A DNA stretch of 10,080 nucleotides from an uncultured Bacillota bacterium (lineage in GTDB: Bacteria; Bacillota; Clostridia; Peptostreptococcales; Anaerovoracaceae): positions 1-10,080 of the forward strand of contig CABQMM010000023.1 of NCBI GenBank assembly GCA_902465215.1. The letters run 5' to 3'. A program made the translations under genes and the position numbers. Below the pieces are notes generated by a model. The model ran no database searches. It saw only the letters and a program-made list of their open reading frames with translations, and was not told the origin of the DNA. Positions 6,388-10,080 of the stretch are shown here, piece after piece; position 1 is the stretch's first letter, and every line of letters starts with the position of its first letter.

Positions 6388-7404
6388 ATGGCGATTAGAG
6401 TAGGTATTAACGGTTTTGGCAGAATTGGCAGGGTAGTAATCCGTGTCGCAATGGATATGCCGGAAATTGAAATCAGGGCAATTAACTTAAGAAATGCAGA
6501 CCTTGAATACATGGTTTACATGCTTAAGTACGACACGATTTTCGGAAGATTCCCAAAGAGCCTTGACCATGACCAGTCCGGAATTTACATAGACGGAAAG
6601 CACGTTGACGTGTATTCGTTCTCAGATGCATCCGAAATTCCATGGAAGGAAGCGGGCGTTGATTATGTAATTGACTGTACCGGCGCATATGTAACAACAG
6701 AGAAAGCGATGGATCACATCGAAGCAGGCGCAAAGCATGTTATCATTTCCGCACCGGCTAAGGACAAAGATACCCCGACATTTGTATACGGCGTAAACCA
6801 TAACGAGTACAATTCCGACATGAAGGTTGTTTCCAATGCATCCTGTACTACGAACTGCCTCGCACCGCTCATGAAGGTTATCGAAGACAACTATGGAATC
6901 AAAGAAGGACTCATGTCCACGATTCATGCGGCTACTGCAAAACAGAAAGTTGTCGATGCAAAATCGCTCAAGGACTGGAGAACCGGCCGCAGTGTATTCG
7001 GCAATGTAATTCCGTCAACGACAGGCGCAGCAAAGGCAGTAGGTCTTGTAATTCCTTCTCTTAAAGGCAAAATGACAGGTATTTCATACAGAGTTCCGAC
7101 AGCAGATGTCTCCGTTATCGATGTAAATGTTGTTCTCAACACACCGACAAGCGGACCGGAACTCAGACAGAGAATCAAAGAAGCTTCCGAGACATACCTC
7201 AAGGGTGTTTTGGAATATGTAGATGATGAGGTTGTTTCCGGCGACTTTGTGGGAGACCCTTGCACATCCATTTTCGACTCCAGACAGACAATCGAGCTGA
7301 ACGACCATTTCTTCAAGCTCATCGCATACTATGACAATGAATTCGGATATTCCAGCAATCTGCTGAACATGCTGAAGCATATGCACGAAGTAGACTGCAA
7401 ATAA
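6388..7404 (+). CDS. gap: Glyceraldehyde-3-phosphate dehydrogenase, E. coli/eukaryote-like branch, with unusual cofactor residues
   Basis: It catalyses phosphorylating oxidation of glyceraldehyde-3-phosphate to 1,3-bisphosphoglycerate, or the reverse. Family features are the Rossmann motif INGFGRIGR (7-15), the active-site [12 protein letters not shown] (149-160) with nucleophile C153, base H180, [10 protein letters not shown] (210-219), and YRVPT (234-238) with the phosphate-binding Arg. The [11 protein letters not shown]...KDWR loop places it in the branch of E. coli GapA and eukaryotic enzymes, unlike the second copy at 8735. The NAD-selecting Asp after Ala-Ile-Asn is replaced by Leu34-Arg35-Asn36 with a one-residue insertion. 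The usual Gly-Pro after D190 is Ala191-Lys192. B. subtilis GapB, which also lacks that Asp, prefers NADP, so NADP use is my inference. At 338 residues the length is normal. An AGGAGGA ribosome site (6374-6380) suggests strong translation. pgk follows after 47 bases. Confidence 0.95.
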   Translation: MAIRVGINGFGRIGRVVIRVAMDMPEIEIRAINLRNADLEYMVYMLKYDTIFGRFPKSLDHDQSGIYIDGKHVDVYSFSDASEIPWKEAGVDYVIDCTGAYVTTEKAMDHIEAGAKHVIISAPAKDKDTPTFVYGVNHNEYNSDMKVVSNASCTTNCLAPLMKVIEDNYGIKEGLMSTIHAATAKQKVVDAKSLKDWRTGRSVFGNVIPSTTGAAKAVGLVIPSLKGKMTGISYRVPTADVSVIDVNVVLNTPTSGPELRQRIKEASETYLKGVLEYVDDEVVSGDFVGDPCTSIFDSRQTIELNDHFFKLIAYYDNEFGYSSNLLNMLKHMHEVDCK

Positions 7405-7451
7405 TCCTCGAGAATAGATACATAAAGAAATTATTTAAGAGGAGATCAATT

Positions 7452-8636
7452 ATGAAAAAAACAATCAAAGATATTGAAGTAAAAGGCAAAAGAGTGCTCG
7501 TAAGATGTGATTTCAATGTACCGCTTAAAGAGGGCAGAATCACAGACGACATCCGTATCGTTTCGGCACTCCCGACTATCAACTATTTAAAAGAGCACGG
7601 GGCAAGGGTAATACTGATGTCTCACCTCGGAAGACCGGAGGGCGAACCGAAGAAGGAATTTACGCTTGCACCGGTTGCGGAAAGACTGACCGCGCTTCTC
7701 GGTGAAAAAGTAATTTTTGCAGCGTCCGACTTCGTGGTTGATGAAAAGGTGAAAGCGGCGGCAAACGCGCTCAAAGACGGCGAAGTTATGCTTCTTGAAA
7801 ATGTCAGATTCCGGAAAGAAGAAACTAAGAACGGTGCGGATTTTGCGAAGGAACTGGCATCGCTTGGAGACATTTTCGTAAACGATGCTTTCGGAACGGC
7901 TCACCGTGCACATGCGTCCACAGCAGGAATTGCAGATTATCTTCCGTGCGTTTCGGGCTTCCTGATTGAAAAAGAAGTAAAATTCCTCGGAGATGCGCTC
8001 GAAAACCCTGCTCGTCCGTTCGTGGCAATCATGGGCGGCGCGAAAGTCGGTGACAAAATTCCGGTTATCAAGAACCTGCTTAAGAAGGTAGACTCTCTGA
8101 TTATCGGCGGAGGAATGGCTTACACCTTCTTCAAGGCACAGGGATATGAAATCGGAACTTCGATTTTGGATGCGGATAATATTGAACTTGCGAAGGAACT
8201 TCTGGCAGAAGCAGAGAAAACCGGCGTAAAAATTCTTTTGCCGGTTGATGCGGTATGTGCGAAGGAATTTAAAAATGATACAGAATTTGCAGTATATGCA
8301 AAAGAAAACATGCCGAAAGACAGGATGGGAATGGATATCGGACCTGAATCCGTGAAGCTGTTTACCGAAGCGGTGAAGAATGCGAAGACGGTTGTATGGA
8401 ACGGACCGATGGGCGTATTCGAAATGCCGAACTTTGAGAACGGCACGAAGAAGGTTGCCGAGGCTCTTGCGGAATCCGATGCAGTGACAATTATCGGCGG
8501 AGGTGACTCCGCGGCCGCATGCGAACAGTTCGGGCTTAAGGACAAGATGACTCACATTTCCACAGGCGGCGGCGCATCTTTGGAATTCCTGGAGGGCAAG
8601 GTGCTTCCGGGCGTAGCTGTGATTCAGGATAAATAG
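7452..8636 (+). CDS. pgk: Phosphoglycerate kinase
   Basis: The enzyme transfers the acyl phosphate of 1,3-bisphosphoglycerate to ADP, making ATP and 3-phosphoglycerate. It is the step directly after GAPDH in glycolysis. The 394-residue length is typical. The N-terminal substrate domain has [11 protein letters not shown] (14-24), SHLGRP (57-62), ENVRF (116-120) and [18 protein letters not shown] (140-157). The C-terminal nucleotide domain has [13 protein letters not shown] (194-206), GGGMAYTF (219-226), [11 protein letters not shown] (314-324), [10 protein letters not shown] (347-356) and the terminal [20 protein letters not shown] (368-387). An AGAGGAG ribosome site stands 7 bases before the ATG. 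It sits between two GAPDH genes, 47 bases after gap1 and 98 before gap2, so all three are probably on one transcript. Confidence 0.98.
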   Translation: MKKTIKDIEVKGKRVLVRCDFNVPLKEGRITDDIRIVSALPTINYLKEHGARVILMSHLGRPEGEPKKEFTLAPVAERLTALLGEKVIFAASDFVVDEKVKAAANALKDGEVMLLENVRFRKEETKNGADFAKELASLGDIFVNDAFGTAHRAHASTAGIADYLPCVSGFLIEKEVKFLGDALENPARPFVAIMGGAKVGDKIPVIKNLLKKVDSLIIGGGMAYTFFKAQGYEIGTSILDADNIELAKELLAEAEKTGVKILLPVDAVCAKEFKNDTEFAVYAKENMPKDRMGMDIGPESVKLFTEAVKNAKTVVWNGPMGVFEMPNFENGTKKVAEALAESDAVTIIGGGDSAAACEQFGLKDKMTHISTGGGASLEFLEGKVLPGVAVIQDK

Positions 8637-8644
8637 GAATTTGA

Positions 8645-8683
8645 GAATCCATGGATTGGCGGATGTCGCCGGTTCATGGATTC
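8645..8683 (+). other. Hairpin in the pgk-gap2 intergenic space
   Basis: GAATCCATG (8645-8653) pairs perfectly with CATGGATTC (8675-8683). Inside this, GGCG (8658-8661) pairs with CGCC (8667-8670), leaving a 4x4 internal loop and a 5-base apical loop. No T run follows, so it is not a standard terminator. It begins 8 bases after the pgk stop. Such a structure could protect the upstream mRNA from 3' decay or mark a processing site that sets different gap1-pgk and gap2 levels. That role is inferred. Confidence 0.6.
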
Positions 8684-8731
8684 CGTGCAATCATAATACA
8701 TAATAGACTTTAGAAACGGTTTAGGAGGTAA

Positions 8732-9754
<1,023 letters not shown>

Positions 9755-9778
9755 GCGAAAGAAAGAAGAAAAGTTAAA

Positions 9779-10080
9779 ATGAAGAAACAAATCTCAACAT
9801 TCATCACAGCAATCATCCTAATCATTATGACATTTGCACTGCCTGCCTACGCAGATGAAATCACATGGCAGGACAATACCGAAAACGGCAGAATTGAAAA
9901 GAACAGCACAGATGAAGAGCAGCCTGCCGAAGTAAACGACTGGGGCGGCGATGATTTCGTTGCCAAAGAAGAGCCTGCAGCCGAAACCGGAGAAGAGGAT
10001 TCTGCCTCTAAAGGCATGAGCGCAGAACAGGGAACCGCAGCAGCACTTGCAGTCGCAGCAGCAGGAGCAGCCCTCCTCCG
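9779..10080 (+). CDS. Exported acidic protein of unknown function (3' end outside the window)
   Basis: An open frame of 100 codons runs from an ATG 24 bases after gap2 off the end of the window with no stop. Residues 1-25 form a clear signal peptide: basic MKKQ, a hydrophobic stretch rich in Ile and Leu, then LPAYA with likely cleavage before Asp26. Residues 26-84 are polar and acidic (19 Asp/Glu against 4 Lys/Arg) with Pro, Gly and Asn, so probably unfolded or a linker. At about 86-100 a small-residue hydrophobic run (TAAALAVAAAGAALL) begins, which may be a membrane anchor. I see no LPxTG motif in the visible part. Only a purine-rich AAGAAGAAAAG precedes the ATG, not a strong ribosome site, so expression may be low or coupled to gap2. 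I do not recognise the family. Confidence 0.8.
   Translation, partial: MKKQISTFITAIILIIMTFALPAYADEITWQDNTENGRIEKNSTDEEQPAEVNDWGGDDFVAKEEPAAETGEEDSASKGMSAEQGTAAALAVAAAGAALL

Noticed and set aside
7587..8690. Long open frame (367 codons) on the minus strand opposite pgk
   Set aside because: It is a shadow of the well-supported pgk gene. The protein has no recognisable motif, is rich in Arg, Cys and Phe as antisense frames are, and has no good ribosome site.

Overview
This window looks like a chromosomal housekeeping segment from a Gram-positive anaerobe-type bacterium. Bacillota, and probably class Clostridia, is the best guess. The reasons are strong AGGAGG-type ribosome binding sites, moderate base composition, a Streptococcus/Clostridium-like GAPDH, a short SEC-C zinc-motif protein, and rpoN sitting beside glycolytic genes. 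I cannot name a genus. I see no phage genes, insertion sequences, CRISPR arrays, tRNAs or rRNAs.

Region 1 (1-2661, + strand) is the DNA repair/tRNA modification cluster ruvA (its 5' end lies before the window), ruvB and queA. The cluster ends in a strong hairpin terminator (2666-2711). The terminator reads in both directions and also serves the convergent minus-strand pair. The tgt gene that often follows queA is absent.

Region 2 (2722-4190, - strand) is a two-gene unit: hom (homoserine dehydrogenase without the C-terminal ACT regulatory domain) followed by a small SEC-C protein. Its promoter lies back to back with that of the divergent trmL gene.

Region 3 (4333-6323, + strand) holds trmL (tRNA wobble 2'-O-methyltransferase) and rpoN (sigma-54). 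rpoN has a near-consensus promoter overlapping the end of trmL, a roughly 70-base AT-rich leader and a GTG start.

Region 4 (6388 to the end, + strand) is a lower-glycolysis cluster in the unusual order gap1-pgk-gap2. The two GAPDHs belong to clearly different branches. Gap2 has the usual NAD determinants. Gap1 has lost both the Asp and the Pro that normally mark NAD preference. They flank phosphoglycerate kinase, so the three enzymes together convert glyceraldehyde-3-phosphate to 3-phosphoglycerate and back, possibly with different cofactors in each direction. No cggR regulator, tpiA, gpmI or eno is visible where related Clostridia often have them. A short exported acidic protein of unknown function starts 24 bases after gap2 and runs off the window.

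The most interesting parts are the gap1-pgk-gap2 arrangement, the odd cofactor residues of Gap1, an inverted repeat at the predicted gap1 transcription start, and the unknown secreted protein attached to a glycolytic operon. The rest is ordinary, and I found no clear novel system.
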